Numbered from the stretch's first letter, positions 8,551-17,229 are shown. The stretch is DNA of 64,000 nucleotides from JBFELU01 sp041551965 (GCA_041551965.1 JBFELU010000004.1:7080-71079); one strand, 5' to 3'. A program made the numbers and translations. The notes: generated by a model from the letters alone, not told the origin.

Positions 8551-9636
8551 TCAGATCCGGGTTGCGGTCCGGACGCCGATCCGTTGATCCCACAAACCGC
8601 GGAGCCCGGGGATGTTGAAGGGAGCCACGATCCAGAAGGTGAGGGGCAGACGCGTGAGCACCACTCGCAGGGCTGCACCGTCCCGGCGAACCTCACCCCG
8701 ATCGTGGAGCACCAGCCGGTCTCCCGGTACCACCTCGAACCGGCCGAGCCAGTCGAGCGAGGAAACGACACGGCGCCACCCATACCCGGGCACCTCCAGC
8801 CTGCGGTCTCGATCGCTCGGGGTGGCCCATATGACCAGCGCCGCCAGCGCGGCCCACGAGAACACCTGGACCTCGGCGGTGAGCTCGATGGCCAGATGGA
8901 AGGGGATGGCGACCCAGACGGCGGCGAGCCGGGTGCGCCGGAAGGCCAGGCCCACGGCGATGAACAATTCGGTGGCAACGGCCGCCTTGGCAAACCACCA
9001 GTGGAAACCTTCGCTGCTCACCAGATCGAGCAACCACTCGGGGGTCCCTCTCTCGGCGGCCACGTCCCACCAATATTCGACCCGGAGGCGGGTCACCAGC
9101 CCTCCCCACCAATCCCCGTCGATGAGCTTCGAGAACCCTGATGCTCCATAGACCACGATCACCTCGAAGCGCATCAGCCACAGCGGCCACAGCGCCGCCG
9201 GATCGGCTCGTCGCCTGCGGAGCAGTGCGTCGACCGAGAGATTGCGCCCCACCGGGAGCAGCGCCAGCCCCACCAGGAGGATCACGAGGAAGGCCCGATT
9301 GTGGTGGAAGTGGGTGACCGACAGGAACAGGTTGTAGCCCACGAAGCCGGCCACATAGCCGGTGGCGGCCCGGGTGAAGAGCCCGATGCTCACCAGAACG
9401 GCGGCGACGACACAGCCGCGGAGCAACAGGAGATAGGTGTGGCGGCCGAGCTCTGGATACCAGGTGAGGAACGGTTCCCAGAAGCGGTCGCGATAGATGA
9501 GACCGCGGGCGGCCGAGTCCAGGAAGGGCCACAGGTGGAGGATCACCAGTGGCCCGGATGCAATCCGGAGGATCTCGACGGCTCGAACGCTGCCGACGGC
9601 GTCGACGGCACGCGACCAGGCCGTAGCCGGCCTCAT
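8551..9636 (-). CDS. HTTM domain membrane protein (vitamin K-dependent carboxylase-like)
   Basis: A 361-residue polytopic membrane protein with an HTTM domain (PF05090 relatives). It has several hydrophobic helices, an internal SVTHFHHNRAF segment near residue 100 that corresponds to the family's HNR region, and FSKLIDGDWW in the middle. In animals the family contains gamma-glutamyl carboxylase; bacterial members are mostly uncharacterised. The start ATG overlaps the preceding stop (ATGA), so it is translationally coupled to the small membrane protein upstream. The chemical role is inference only. Confidence 0.8.
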   Translation of the reverse strand: MRPATAWSRAVDAVGSVRAVEILRIASGPLVILHLWPFLDSAARGLIYRDRFWEPFLTWYPELGRHTYLLLLRGCVVAAVLVSIGLFTRAATGYVAGFVGYNLFLSVTHFHHNRAFLVILLVGLALLPVGRNLSVDALLRRRRADPAALWPLWLMRFEVIVVYGASGFSKLIDGDWWGGLVTRLRVEYWWDVAAERGTPEWLLDLVSSEGFHWWFAKAAVATELFIAVGLAFRRTRLAAVWVAIPFHLAIELTAEVQVFSWAALAALVIWATPSDRDRRLEVPGYGWRRVVSSLDWLGRFEVVPGDRLVLHDRGEVRRDGAALRVVLTRLPLTFWIVAPFNIPGLRGLWDQRIGVRTATRI

Positions 9637-10076
9637 CGTTCCAGATCCCGCTCGGCGCTCGTCAGCACCACCGATCGCGGCCCGCGACCGTTCTCCCAGT
9701 AGGTGACCCGGGCCTCGAGGTATCGAGTCTCCGGGTCGCCCGGGGTATGGGCGGCGACCCAGTCGAGCGCGGCGTCGAGGAACCCGAGAGTGGGGCGGAT
9801 TCCGGCATCGGCATGGTGCACTTCGAATGGCCGGCCCAGGCCCCGGCCGGCGACCAGGTCGCTCCAGCGATAGCCACCCGGCCAAGGGTCGCGGACGTCG
9901 ACGATGCGTCCGTCGATGGTGACCCGCACGATCTCGGCTTGCCAGGTGCTCGACTCGGGGAACATCTGAAAGCCGAACACGGCATGGTCGGCACCGTAGG
10001 CGCGCACCACCATGAAGAGCTGGAGGCCGACGGCGATTCCCACCGCCGCCCGGCGCAGCGCGCGGCGCGGCGTCAC
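9633..10076 (-). CDS. Conserved hypothetical protein with N-terminal membrane anchor
   Basis: A 147-residue protein not assignable to a named family. It begins with a basic stretch and one hydrophobic helix (VGIAVGLQLFMVV), followed by a soluble domain with FGFQMFPESSTWQAE and VTIDGRIVDV. The start is a GTG whose last two bases are in the stop codon of the FAD oxidoreductase gene (GTGA), and its own stop overlaps the HTTM start. It is probably a partner of the HTTM protein: short anchored proteins like this often sit beside HTTM genes in actinobacteria (recalled, not checked). Confidence 0.7.
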   Translation of the reverse strand: MTPRRALRRAAVGIAVGLQLFMVVRAYGADHAVFGFQMFPESSTWQAEIVRVTIDGRIVDVRDPWPGGYRWSDLVAGRGLGRPFEVHHADAGIRPTLGFLDAALDWVAAHTPGDPETRYLEARVTYWENGRGPRSVVLTSAERDLER

Positions 10077-11497
10077 CGCAGCGATCGGCTGAGTGCCGAC
10101 CGAGCCGCGTGGTAACCGCACATGCCGTGCACTCCCGGACCGGGCGGGGTCGCCGCCGAGCACAAATAGAGGTTCGATCGGGGCACCCGGTACGGGTTCG
10201 GGCGCGTGGTCGGCCGGAACAAGGCGCGGAACGGTGTGAAGAGACCACCTCCGATGTCCCCGCCGATGTAGTTGGCGTTGTGTGCCTCGAGGTCCCGGGG
10301 GCCCATGGTGTGCCGGGCGCTGACGACGTCACGGAACCCCGGCGCGAACCGCTCGATCTGGGCCTCGATCCGGTCGGTCATGTCGACGGTCGACCCGTTG
10401 GGAACGTGGCAGTAGCCCCACGCGGTGTGGCTGCCGTGCGGAGCCCGGGTCGGGTCGAACAGGGATTGTTGGGCCAGGAGCACGAAGGGCCGCTCGGGGT
10501 GATCCCCGGATCTCACAGTCACCGAGGCGGAGGCGACGTCTTGTATCAATCCCCCGACGTGCACGGTGCCGGCCCTGGTGCACGCCGGGTCGGCCCAGGG
10601 GATGGGCTCGGAGAGGGCCCAGTCGATCTTGAAGACGCCGGGTCCCGGCCGCCTTCGTTCGAGCCCCGCTCGGTACCGGGATGGCATCTGCTCCCCGGCG
10701 ATGGCGGCGAGCGCCTGCGGCGAGACATCGAACAGGACCGCCCGAGCAGGGGGTACGTCGCCGAGCGATCGCACGGTCGCCTCGGTGACGATCGTGCCTC
10801 CGAGTGAGGCGAGGAGTCCGGCCAGGGCGTCGGCGATCGCCTGGGATCCTCCTTGGGCCATCGGCCAGCCGTAGCGGTGGCCTGCTGCCATCAAGGCGAG
10901 CGCGACCCCGCCGGTGACCGCCGTGTCGAGCGGGGCCATTGCATGCGCACCCATGCCGGCGATGAGGCCCCGGGCGCGGCGTCCCTCGAAGCGACGGGCC
11001 AGACGAGTGGTCGATCGAAGGGCCTTCAACCCGAAGCGGCTCATCGCGATCGGCCGCCGCCATGACCGATTGATGGGTCCCATGAAGGTGGGCGCCGTTG
11101 CGGCCCACGACCCGACGATCGGTTCGATGAGCCGTCGGTACGCGGTTCCGTCGGGACCCAGGCCGAAGGCGGTGGCTTCGATGGATCGGTCCAGGACCGC
11201 CGCCCGAAGTCCTCGGAATGGGTGGGCGGCCGGGATCTCGGGGTGGACCCAGGTGAGGCCATGATCGGCGAGCGGGAGCGAACTCAGGTACGGGGAGCCG
11301 ACGGCCAGGGGGTGGATCGCCGAACAGACGTCGTGACGGTGCCCCGGCAAGGTGGTCTCGGCGGTCCGGGTGCCGCCGCCGATCGTGGGCGCCGCCTCCA
11401 TGACCAGCACGCTGCGGCCCGCCCGGGCGATCTCCACTGCGGCCGCCAGGCCGTTTGGCCCGGAACCCACCACCACGGCGTCGTACTCGTAGCCCAC
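10073..11497 (-). CDS. FAD-dependent oxidoreductase, phytoene desaturase-like
   Basis: A 474-residue flavoprotein of the amine-oxidase/CrtI superfamily. The N-terminal dinucleotide-binding fold is clear (VVVGSGPNGLAAAVEIARAG, then EAAPTIGGGTRT), and the C-terminal FAD motif lies in PPGPGVHGMCGYHAA. Family members oxidise or isomerise polyenes or other hydrophobic substrates; no other carotenoid genes are present, so the substrate is open. It starts with GTG and is the first gene of a three-gene overlapping unit with the small membrane protein and the HTTM protein. The divergent LLM oxidoreductase begins 35 nt away. Confidence 0.85.
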   Translation of the reverse strand: MGYEYDAVVVGSGPNGLAAAVEIARAGRSVLVMEAAPTIGGGTRTAETTLPGHRHDVCSAIHPLAVGSPYLSSLPLADHGLTWVHPEIPAAHPFRGLRAAVLDRSIEATAFGLGPDGTAYRRLIEPIVGSWAATAPTFMGPINRSWRRPIAMSRFGLKALRSTTRLARRFEGRRARGLIAGMGAHAMAPLDTAVTGGVALALMAAGHRYGWPMAQGGSQAIADALAGLLASLGGTIVTEATVRSLGDVPPARAVLFDVSPQALAAIAGEQMPSRYRAGLERRRPGPGVFKIDWALSEPIPWADPACTRAGTVHVGGLIQDVASASVTVRSGDHPERPFVLLAQQSLFDPTRAPHGSHTAWGYCHVPNGSTVDMTDRIEAQIERFAPGFRDVVSARHTMGPRDLEAHNANYIGGDIGGGLFTPFRALFRPTTRPNPYRVPRSNLYLCSAATPPGPGVHGMCGYHAARSALSRSLR

Positions 11498-11520
11498 GAT
11501 GACATTCTGGTCGGTCGTCG

Positions 11521-11526
11521 TAGCAT
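11521..11526 (+). promoter_or_regulatory. -10 box TAGCAT of the LLM oxidoreductase gene (leaderless type)
   Basis: TAGCAT followed by the 6-nt spacer CGAACC and ATG at 11533. Transcription would start at the A of the start codon. Confidence 0.5.
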
Positions 11527-11532
11527 CGAACC

Positions 11533-12453
11533 ATGGGAGACGCAGCCCCTCTGAAGATCGGTGTCCAACTGCCCGAAGTCGAGCGGGAGGTGCGTTGGCC
11601 GGAGTACCGGGCCATGCTCCGCCTGGCCGAGGAGGTCGGGTTCGACTCGGTGTGGTTCGGCGACCACCTTCTCTACCGCAGTGAATCGGGTGAGACGAGA
11701 GGGCCGTGGGAGGCCTGGTCGATGCTGGCCGGGGCCGCCGCGGTCACCGACCGGGTCGAACTGGGTCCGCTGGTCGCGGCGACCTCGTTCCACGCTCCGG
11801 CGATGCTGGCCAAGAAGGCGGCGGCCGTGGACGAGATCAGCGGCGGCCGGCTCATCCTCGGGCTGGGAGCGGGTTGGAACGAGGTGGAGTACCGCGCGTT
11901 CGGGTTCCCGTTCGACCGGCGGGTCGCTCGCTTCGAGGAGGCGTTCACCATCATCCGAACGCTGCTTGCAGAGGGCCGGGTCGACTTCGAGGGGATGTTC
12001 TACCGAGCACGGGGCTGCGAGCTGCTCCCGGCGCCGATCCGACCCGGCGGCCCGCCGTTGATGGTCGGATCGGTCGGGCCTCGGATGCTTCGGATCACGA
12101 TGCCCCACGTGGCCGCATGGAACGCGTGGTACGAGTGGTTCGGCAACACGCCGGAAGGACTGGTGGAGATGCTCCGGGAGGTGGATCGCGCCTGCGTCGA
12201 GGTCGGGCGCGATCCCGGCGATGTGGAACGAACCGCCGCCGTGCTGGTGGCGCCGCTGCGGCCGGGGGGGAGGCTGGACTGGGATGAAACCCGGAGCCGG
12301 AAAGCGGCTCCGATCCACGGCGACATCGAGACGATCGCCTCTCGGCTCCGGGCCTTCGGGGAACTCGGCATGAGCCACCTGCAACTGGTGCTCGACCCCA
12401 TCACCCCGGAGTCGATCGAACGGTGTGGGGAGGTGCTCACGCTTCTGCGGTGA
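11533..12453 (+). CDS. LLM class flavin-dependent (probably F420-dependent) oxidoreductase
   Basis: A 306-residue TIM-barrel oxidoreductase of the luciferase-like monooxygenase superfamily (PF00296). Typical features are the opening IGVQLPEV, FDSVWFGDHLLY near residue 40, VELGPLVAATSFHAPAMLAK near 75, and the GGRLILGLGAGWNEVE motif near 105. In actinobacteria such enzymes usually use F420 or FMN; the substrate is not predictable. No F420 biosynthesis gene is in the window. The ATG at 11533 is supported by the promoter spacing. Confidence 0.9.
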   Translation: MGDAAPLKIGVQLPEVEREVRWPEYRAMLRLAEEVGFDSVWFGDHLLYRSESGETRGPWEAWSMLAGAAAVTDRVELGPLVAATSFHAPAMLAKKAAAVDEISGGRLILGLGAGWNEVEYRAFGFPFDRRVARFEEAFTIIRTLLAEGRVDFEGMFYRARGCELLPAPIRPGGPPLMVGSVGPRMLRITMPHVAAWNAWYEWFGNTPEGLVEMLREVDRACVEVGRDPGDVERTAAVLVAPLRPGGRLDWDETRSRKAAPIHGDIETIASRLRAFGELGMSHLQLVLDPITPESIERCGEVLTLLR

Positions 12454-12489
12454 GGGGGCGGAATCCTTGGGTGACGCGCGACCGCTGAG

Positions 12490-12495
12490 TATGGT
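12490..12495 (+). promoter_or_regulatory. -10 box TATGGT of the ribbon-helix-helix gene
   Basis: TATGGT lies 23 nt before the GTG at 12519. The implied short leader carries the Shine-Dalgarno sequence AGGGAGG. Confidence 0.4.
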
Positions 12496-12518
12496 CCCGA
12501 AAAGACCAGGGAGGCGCC

Positions 12519-12758
12519 GTGGCCGTGCCCGGAATCGTCGACTGGGGGGAGCCTCGTCCGGCAGAATGGGCGGGCGAGAGTGAGACTCTGAGCGCCCGCG
12601 TGCCGATCGACGTCGGGCGGGCGGTCCGGGCCCGGGCCAGGGCGGAGGGCGTCAGCGTCAGCGTGATGGTCCATCGGCTGCTGGCCACTGCGATACACGG
12701 TGGTCACGCGGCGAGCAGGCCGGTGCACGCCGATCTGGTTTCGACCTTGTTCGATTGA
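12519..12758 (+). CDS. Small ribbon-helix-helix-like protein
   Basis: A 79-residue protein. Residues 21-60 fit an Arc/MetJ-type ribbon-helix-helix: strand ETLSARVP, helix DVGRAVRARARAEG, turn, helix VSVMVHRLLATAIH. Such proteins dimerise and bind DNA as small repressors or antitoxins. No toxin-like gene is adjacent, so an antitoxin role is not supported. The GTG start has AGGGAGG 5 nt upstream, which argues that this is a true gene despite its size. Confidence 0.6.
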   Translation: MAVPGIVDWGEPRPAEWAGESETLSARVPIDVGRAVRARARAEGVSVSVMVHRLLATAIHGGHAASRPVHADLVSTLFD

Positions 12759-12849
12759 GGCTCGGCCGATCGTGGCGAGGTCGAGCAAGGCTCGAGCCGC
12801 GTTCGGGTCCTCCGGCGACCCCGGTGGGTCGAAGGCCCCTGGATCGAAG

Positions 12850-12871
12850 CACACCCTCCATCCAGGGTGTG
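12850..12871 (+). terminator. 8-bp hairpin in the gap after the ribbon-helix-helix gene
   Basis: CACACCCT pairs with AGGGTGTG around the loop CCATCC. No T-tract follows. The 174-bp gap 12759-12932 otherwise shows only a Shine-Dalgarno sequence before 12933. Confidence 0.45.
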
Positions 12872-12932
12872 GGGAACTCGGGGAGGGACGCCGCGGTGGC
12901 GGCGGGTTCCTCCCTTTCCTGAGGGAGGATAT

Positions 12933-13928
12933 GTGAAGAGATTCGTCGCGCCCGGGCTGGTGGTCTTGGCCGGGCTCGTGTTCGTCGTGGTCACCCTGGT
13001 GCAGAACCTGTTCACCGTCGGCGACGACTTCGAAGAGATGATCGACGACTTCCGGCCGATTCTGACGGATGAGTCGATCGCCGGGCTTCGGGCCGATCTC
13101 GGTGGCCTCGAGGCCGTGGCCGTCGAGTTCCAGACTCAGGTCGCTCCTGCCATGGCCCAGCAGCTGGGGATGACCCCAGAGGCCTTCGGGCGGTTCGTGC
13201 AGACCGAGTTCCCGGCGGTGGCCTCCGGTTTGGCGCTGCTACCCGAAGCGGGTCCGACCTTCGCGGGTTTGATCGACCTGCTCGATCAGCAGCAGGACAA
13301 CTTCCGCGGGGCGGACGAGATACCGACCAAGGATCTGCCGGCGCAGACGGTGCCGTGGGGCTTCACCGTGATCGGCGTGCTGGCCATCGTTCTCGGGGTG
13401 TACTTGTTCCTGCGGCCTTCGCGGGTTGGGGCGATCCTGGCGGTCTTGCTCGGCCTTTTGATCGTGGTTGGTTCGTTCGTGTTCTCGCTCCCCGGGAAGT
13501 CGGCCGCCGCCGACGACCTGAACGAGGCGCTCGAGCCCGTGTACTCGGTGGAGACCGTCGAGGGAGCCAAGGCTGCGCTGGATGTGATGGGCGCCATGAG
13601 CCGGGAGATGGCCGGCGCGATGTTGCCGGCGCTGGCCTTGCAGCTCGGCATGGGCCCTGAGGAACTCGGCGGCTTCCTGGCGGAGGGCTTCCCGGCGACC
13701 GCGCAGGGGTTGCAGACCCTGCCCGCCGCGCTGGGTCGTTTCCATGGTCTCGTCGACACGTTCGACGCCAACCTCGACAATTACGACACGTTGCAGCCGG
13801 TGAAGTTCACGCCGATCATCTGGATCTTCATCATCGGCGGCATCGTCGTTGTCCTCGCCGGTGCCCTCGGCCTGTTCTGGAGGGACGAGGAGGAGGCGCC
13901 GACCGCCTCGATGCACCCCGACGCCTAG
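12933..13928 (+). CDS. Membrane protein with an internal tandem duplication, function unknown
   Basis: A 331-residue protein of no family I recognise. It consists of an N-terminal TM helix, an external helical domain of about 120 residues, two further TM helices near 140-190 separated by a short turn, a second external domain, and a last TM helix near 295-320. The two external domains are similar: QLGMTPEAFGRFVQTEFPA matches QLGMGPEELGGFLAEGFPA, each followed by a Leu-Pro and a GLVD-type helix. It therefore arose by duplication of a TM-domain unit. The GTG start has GGGAGG upstream; an ATG 2 nt earlier is out of frame. Confidence 0.75.
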   Translation: MKRFVAPGLVVLAGLVFVVVTLVQNLFTVGDDFEEMIDDFRPILTDESIAGLRADLGGLEAVAVEFQTQVAPAMAQQLGMTPEAFGRFVQTEFPAVASGLALLPEAGPTFAGLIDLLDQQQDNFRGADEIPTKDLPAQTVPWGFTVIGVLAIVLGVYLFLRPSRVGAILAVLLGLLIVVGSFVFSLPGKSAAADDLNEALEPVYSVETVEGAKAALDVMGAMSREMAGAMLPALALQLGMGPEELGGFLAEGFPATAQGLQTLPAALGRFHGLVDTFDANLDNYDTLQPVKFTPIIWIFIIGGIVVVLAGALGLFWRDEEEAPTASMHPDA

Positions 13929-13935
13929 AGACGGA

Positions 13936-13963
13936 TCATGGGGGCCGGGGACGGCCCCCATGA
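13936..13963 (+). terminator. 11-bp GC hairpin after the duplicated membrane protein
   Basis: TCATGGGGGCC pairs perfectly with GGCCCCCATGA around the loop GGGGAC, 7 nt after the stop codon. No T-tract is present, as is usual for hairpins in this genome. Confidence 0.7.
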
Positions 13964-14053
13964 CTCCATACCCCGGACCATCGGGTGTTCGCACTGCGAC
14001 ATCTGCGAGACACCGGCCCGGCACCATGGCGCCGAGCGATATCGGGAGTGAGG

Positions 14054-14263
14054 ATGACGGGGCGAGACGAAATCCGGGATCTCATCGTCGCCGCAGCCGA
14101 AGGGGCGGCGGGAAGCCTGGCGGCACTGCAGTCGGCCGGTGCGCACCTGGAGGACTTCGAGGTAGAGATGGGGCTCGGCGAGGGGGCGAGCGAAGTGGCG
14201 GCGGCGGTGCGCTTCACGTTGGCGGTCCGGCCGCCGGGTGCCGCACCCGATCCGGATCGCTGA
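14054..14263 (+). CDS. Small hypothetical protein
   Basis: A 69-residue product, MTGRDEIRDLIVAAAEGAAG followed by an Ala-rich helix, LEDFEVEMGLGEGASE and a strand, AAVRFTLAV. It has no membrane segment or known motif. The ATG at 14054 is preceded by GTGAGG; the longer frame from 13985 adds an Arg-rich segment that I reject. It lies between a hairpin and the aldo/keto reductase gene. Function unknown. Confidence 0.5.
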   Translation: MTGRDEIRDLIVAAAEGAAGSLAALQSAGAHLEDFEVEMGLGEGASEVAAAVRFTLAVRPPGAAPDPDR

Positions 14264-14304
14264 CCACGTCCGGGGCGGGTGACCGGTGTGGGATGATGGC
14301 CCGC

Positions 14305-15324
14305 ATGGAGTACCGCCGGCTCGGTGATTCGGGTCTCGTGGTCTCGTCGTTCGCGCTGGGCACGATGGTCTTCGGCGAGGACTCACCGCGACGGGCCGAT
14401 CCCGAGGAAGCCGAGCGGATGGTGCGTCGCTTCCTGGACGCCGGCGGCAACCACGTCGACACGGCCAACGTGTATGCGGGCGGTCGCTCCGAGGAGATCG
14501 TCGGGAAGGCGATCCGGGGCCGCCGAGATCAGGTCGTGCTGGCCACCAAGGTCCGTTTCCCGATGGGAGATGGTCCCAACGACCAGGGCCTGGGCCGGGT
14601 CCACTTGTTTCGGGAGGTCGAGGCCTCGTTGCGGCGTCTCGACGTCGATCACGTCGACCTCCTCTACATGCACTGCTGGGACCCGCTGACGCCGATCGAG
14701 GAGTCGCTCGAGGTCTTCGATGAACTCGTCCGGTCCGGGAAGGTGCGGTACATCGGGGTGTCGAACTTCAAGGCCTGGCAGCTCATGAAGGCACTGGGAG
14801 TGAGCACGGGATGGGGATGGGCCCGGTTCGTGGCCGCCCAGTACCAGTACAGCCTGGTGGCCAGGGACATCGAACGCGAGTTCCTCGACCTGTGCGAGGC
14901 CGAGGGTCTCGGCGTGGTGCCGTGGAGCCCGCTCGGCGGTGGCTTCCTGAGTGGGAAGTACCGGCCCGACCGGAGGCCGACCGATAGCGCCGAGGGACGG
15001 CTGGCGACGCAGCCGGACGGAGACGAGGAGGCCTGGCACCGTCGGGCCACCGAGCGAAACTGGCGGATCATCGATGCCGTGTCGGGAGTGGCCGATGAGG
15101 CCGGAGCGACGATGTCCCAGGTGGCCCTGGCGTGGCTCCTGACCAGGCACCCCGTTGCGTCGGTGATCATCGGCGTGCGAAACCTCGATCAACTGGAGGA
15201 CAACCTGGGCGCAGCCGCAGTGGCGCTCTCCCCGGACGCACTGGCGCGACTCGATGCGGTGTCCGCACTCGAACCGTCCTATCCGTATCGGTTCATTGAG
15301 GCGTACGGGTCGCGATCGCCGTGA
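14305..15324 (+). CDS. Aldo/keto reductase
   Basis: A 339-residue NADPH-dependent aldo/keto reductase (PF00248). It opens MEYRRLGDSGLVVSSFALGT, as is usual for the YghZ/Tas group. The catalytic set is visible: Asp and Tyr in HVDTANVYAGG near residue 55, Lys in VLATKVRFP near 85, and His in YMHCWDP near 125. NADP-binding segments VPWSPLGGGFLSG and IIGVRNLDQLEDNL occur in the C-terminal part. ATGs at 14293 and 14296 are in frame, but 14305 gives the conserved beginning. Substrate unknown. Confidence 0.9.
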   Translation: MEYRRLGDSGLVVSSFALGTMVFGEDSPRRADPEEAERMVRRFLDAGGNHVDTANVYAGGRSEEIVGKAIRGRRDQVVLATKVRFPMGDGPNDQGLGRVHLFREVEASLRRLDVDHVDLLYMHCWDPLTPIEESLEVFDELVRSGKVRYIGVSNFKAWQLMKALGVSTGWGWARFVAAQYQYSLVARDIEREFLDLCEAEGLGVVPWSPLGGGFLSGKYRPDRRPTDSAEGRLATQPDGDEEAWHRRATERNWRIIDAVSGVADEAGATMSQVALAWLLTRHPVASVIIGVRNLDQLEDNLGAAAVALSPDALARLDAVSALEPSYPYRFIEAYGSRSP

Positions 15325-15518
15325 AGTTCCTGCTCTGGCTCGTGCTCCTGTTGATCTCCTGGCCTCTGGCGCTGCTGGCGCTGCTGCTGTACCCGGTTGT
15401 GTGGCTCCTCGCGATTCCCTTCCGTCTCATCGGGATCTCGGTCAAGGGTGCGCTCGAGCTGGTGGAGGCGGTCATTCGCCTCCCGGCCCGCATCCTGCGG
15501 GGTCGCCCGGACGGCTGA
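15321..15518 (+). CDS. Small membrane protein
   Basis: A 65-residue, very hydrophobic protein (MKFLLWLVLLLISWPLALLA, then a second hydrophobic stretch and an amphipathic tail ending RILRGRPDG). It resembles a widespread uncharacterised family of small proteins with this same opening. It starts with GTG inside the stop codon of the aldo/keto reductase gene (GTGA), so translation is probably coupled. Confidence 0.6.
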   Translation: MKFLLWLVLLLISWPLALLALLLYPVVWLLAIPFRLIGISVKGALELVEAVIRLPARILRGRPDG

Positions 15519-15558
15519 GGTTGCCGTCCACCGCCGACCCGGCTTTCATGCCCGGCTC

Positions 15559-17181
15559 ATGATCACCGGCGCACAGAGTCTCGTCCGGACGCTGAAGGCC
15601 GAGGGTGTCGACACCATCTTCACGCTGACGGGCGGTCACATCCTGCCGATCCTCGATGCCTGCGTTATCGAGGGCATCCGGGTGATCGACGTTCGCCACG
15701 AGCAGGCGGCCGCCCACGCCGCCGATGCCTATGCCCGGGTGACCGGTCGGCTCGGGGTGGCGGCCGTCACGGCCGGCCCGGGAGCCACCGGAACCGTGAC
15801 CGCAGTAGCGGCCGCCTTCAACGCCGCATCCCCGGTGTTGCTCCTCGTGGGTGGTCATCCCTCGCACGAGGATCTTCGCGGCGGGCTGCAGGAGATGGAC
15901 CACCCTCCCCTCTTCGACGGCATTGCGAGGTGGACCCACACCGCTCGGGATCCGGCCCGGCTCTCGGAGGTCGCTTCGATCGCGGTGCGTCGCGCTTTCG
16001 CCAACCGGGGCGGCCCGGTCGTGATCGACATTCCTTGGGACGTGCAGGCGTTAGAGGCTCCCGCGCCGGTCTCGACCGAGGGTGCCCGCCGACCCAACCG
16101 CCCGAGCGCGGTCGATCCGGACACGATCGTGGAGATCGCCGGCATGTTGGCCGGGGCGGCCCGCCCGGTGGTGTTCGCCGGAACCGGTCTGCGTTGGGCG
16201 GAAGAGGCGCCCCTCGGCGATCTGGTGACGGCCGGTCGGCTCCCGCTCTTCCTCAACAGCCTGGCCCGCGGCGCCGTTCGCTGGGATCACCCCAGTCTGG
16301 GCAACCGCGCCCGCTCGTGGGCGCTCGGCAGGGCCGATCTGGTGATCGCACTCGGGGTCGACTGGGACTTCCGAACGAGGTTCGGGTCGGTGGTGGGCGC
16401 CGGAGCGAGCCTGGTCCACGTCGATGCCGAGCCGACCAAGGTCGGGTGGAACCGCCCGGTCGACATCGGGGTCGCCGCCGACCCCGGTGTCTTCGTGTCG
16501 CAGCTGCTCGAGGAAGCCGGCAGGTTCGGGCGCACCGCTGATTCCGACTGGATGCTCGAGGTCCGGGCCGAGGAGTCGCGGCGGCAGGCGGATGCCGCCG
16601 AGGCGGCGGCGTCCGACGAGAGTCCGGTGCACCCCGAGCGCTTCGCTCGAGAGGTCGCCGAGTTCTTCGGCGACGATGCGATCGTGGCGGCCGACGGCGG
16701 CGACATCGTGTCGACCACCGCCAAGTGGCTGCGCACGTCGAAGCCGGGGCACCTCCTCGACCCGGGCCCGTTTGGTTCCCTCGGAGTCGGGGCTCCGTTC
16801 GCCCTCGCGGCCAAGGTGGTCCGGCCGGAGGCGCGGGTGGGGATCGTGTTCGGCGACGGGGCGTTCGGCTTCAACGGGATGGAGTACGACTCGCTCGTGC
16901 GACACGAGTTGCCGGTGGTGGGGGTGGTGGGCAACGACGGCGCTTGGAACAACATCAAGGTCTTGCACCGTGCCTTGTTCCCGGACCGGGTCGTCGCTGC
17001 CGACTTGGGGGTGCGGCCGTACCACGCCATGGTCGAATCCCTCGGGGGGTACGGGGAGTTCGTCGAGCGACCCGGTGACCTCCTCCCGGCCCTCGAGCGG
17101 GCCGAGGAGAGCGGTGTCCCGGCCCTGGTCAACGTCCATCTCGCCGAGCAGCTGCGACCGTCGTCGGTGTACGGATTCTGA
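15559..17181 (+). CDS. Thiamine pyrophosphate-dependent enzyme, acetolactate synthase-like
   Basis: A 540-residue enzyme with the three-domain layout of acetolactate synthase and oxalyl-CoA decarboxylase. The N-terminal TPP pyrimidine-binding domain has the activating Glu near residue 48 (RHEQAAAHAADAYARV) and TAGPGATGTVTAV. A central domain follows, and the C-terminal domain carries the TPP-Mg motif that begins GDGAFGFNGMEYD and ends with GAWNNIK. No IlvN-type regulatory subunit is nearby, so a role in valine synthesis is not supported; an oxalyl-CoA or 2-hydroxyacyl-CoA lyase-type reaction is possible. No Shine-Dalgarno sequence is obvious before 15559. Confidence 0.88.
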   Translation: MITGAQSLVRTLKAEGVDTIFTLTGGHILPILDACVIEGIRVIDVRHEQAAAHAADAYARVTGRLGVAAVTAGPGATGTVTAVAAAFNAASPVLLLVGGHPSHEDLRGGLQEMDHPPLFDGIARWTHTARDPARLSEVASIAVRRAFANRGGPVVIDIPWDVQALEAPAPVSTEGARRPNRPSAVDPDTIVEIAGMLAGAARPVVFAGTGLRWAEEAPLGDLVTAGRLPLFLNSLARGAVRWDHPSLGNRARSWALGRADLVIALGVDWDFRTRFGSVVGAGASLVHVDAEPTKVGWNRPVDIGVAADPGVFVSQLLEEAGRFGRTADSDWMLEVRAEESRRQADAAEAAASDESPVHPERFAREVAEFFGDDAIVAADGGDIVSTTAKWLRTSKPGHLLDPGPFGSLGVGAPFALAAKVVRPEARVGIVFGDGAFGFNGMEYDSLVRHELPVVGVVGNDGAWNNIKVLHRALFPDRVVAADLGVRPYHAMVESLGGYGEFVERPGDLLPALERAEESGVPALVNVHLAEQLRPSSVYGF

Positions 17182-17188
17182 GTCGGGG

Positions 17189-17204
17189 AGGGCCTTTCGG
17201 CCCT
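17189..17204 (+). terminator. Short hairpin after the TPP enzyme gene
   Basis: AGGGCC pairs with GGCCCT around TTTC, 8 nt after the stop codon. It separates the TPP gene from the iron-regulator gene. Confidence 0.5.
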
Positions 17205-17229
17205 GGCGTCTCGGAGAGCCCGGAGTAAA

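Noticed and set aside
12519..12758. Toxin-antitoxin system around the ribbon-helix-helix gene
   Set aside because: No small toxin-like gene lies next to it; the downstream 174 bp is non-coding and upstream is an oxidoreductase.
15559..17181. Assignment as IlvB of valine/isoleucine synthesis
   Set aside because: The fold is right, but there is no small regulatory subunit or ilvC nearby, and the sequence alone cannot separate acetolactate synthase from related TPP enzymes.
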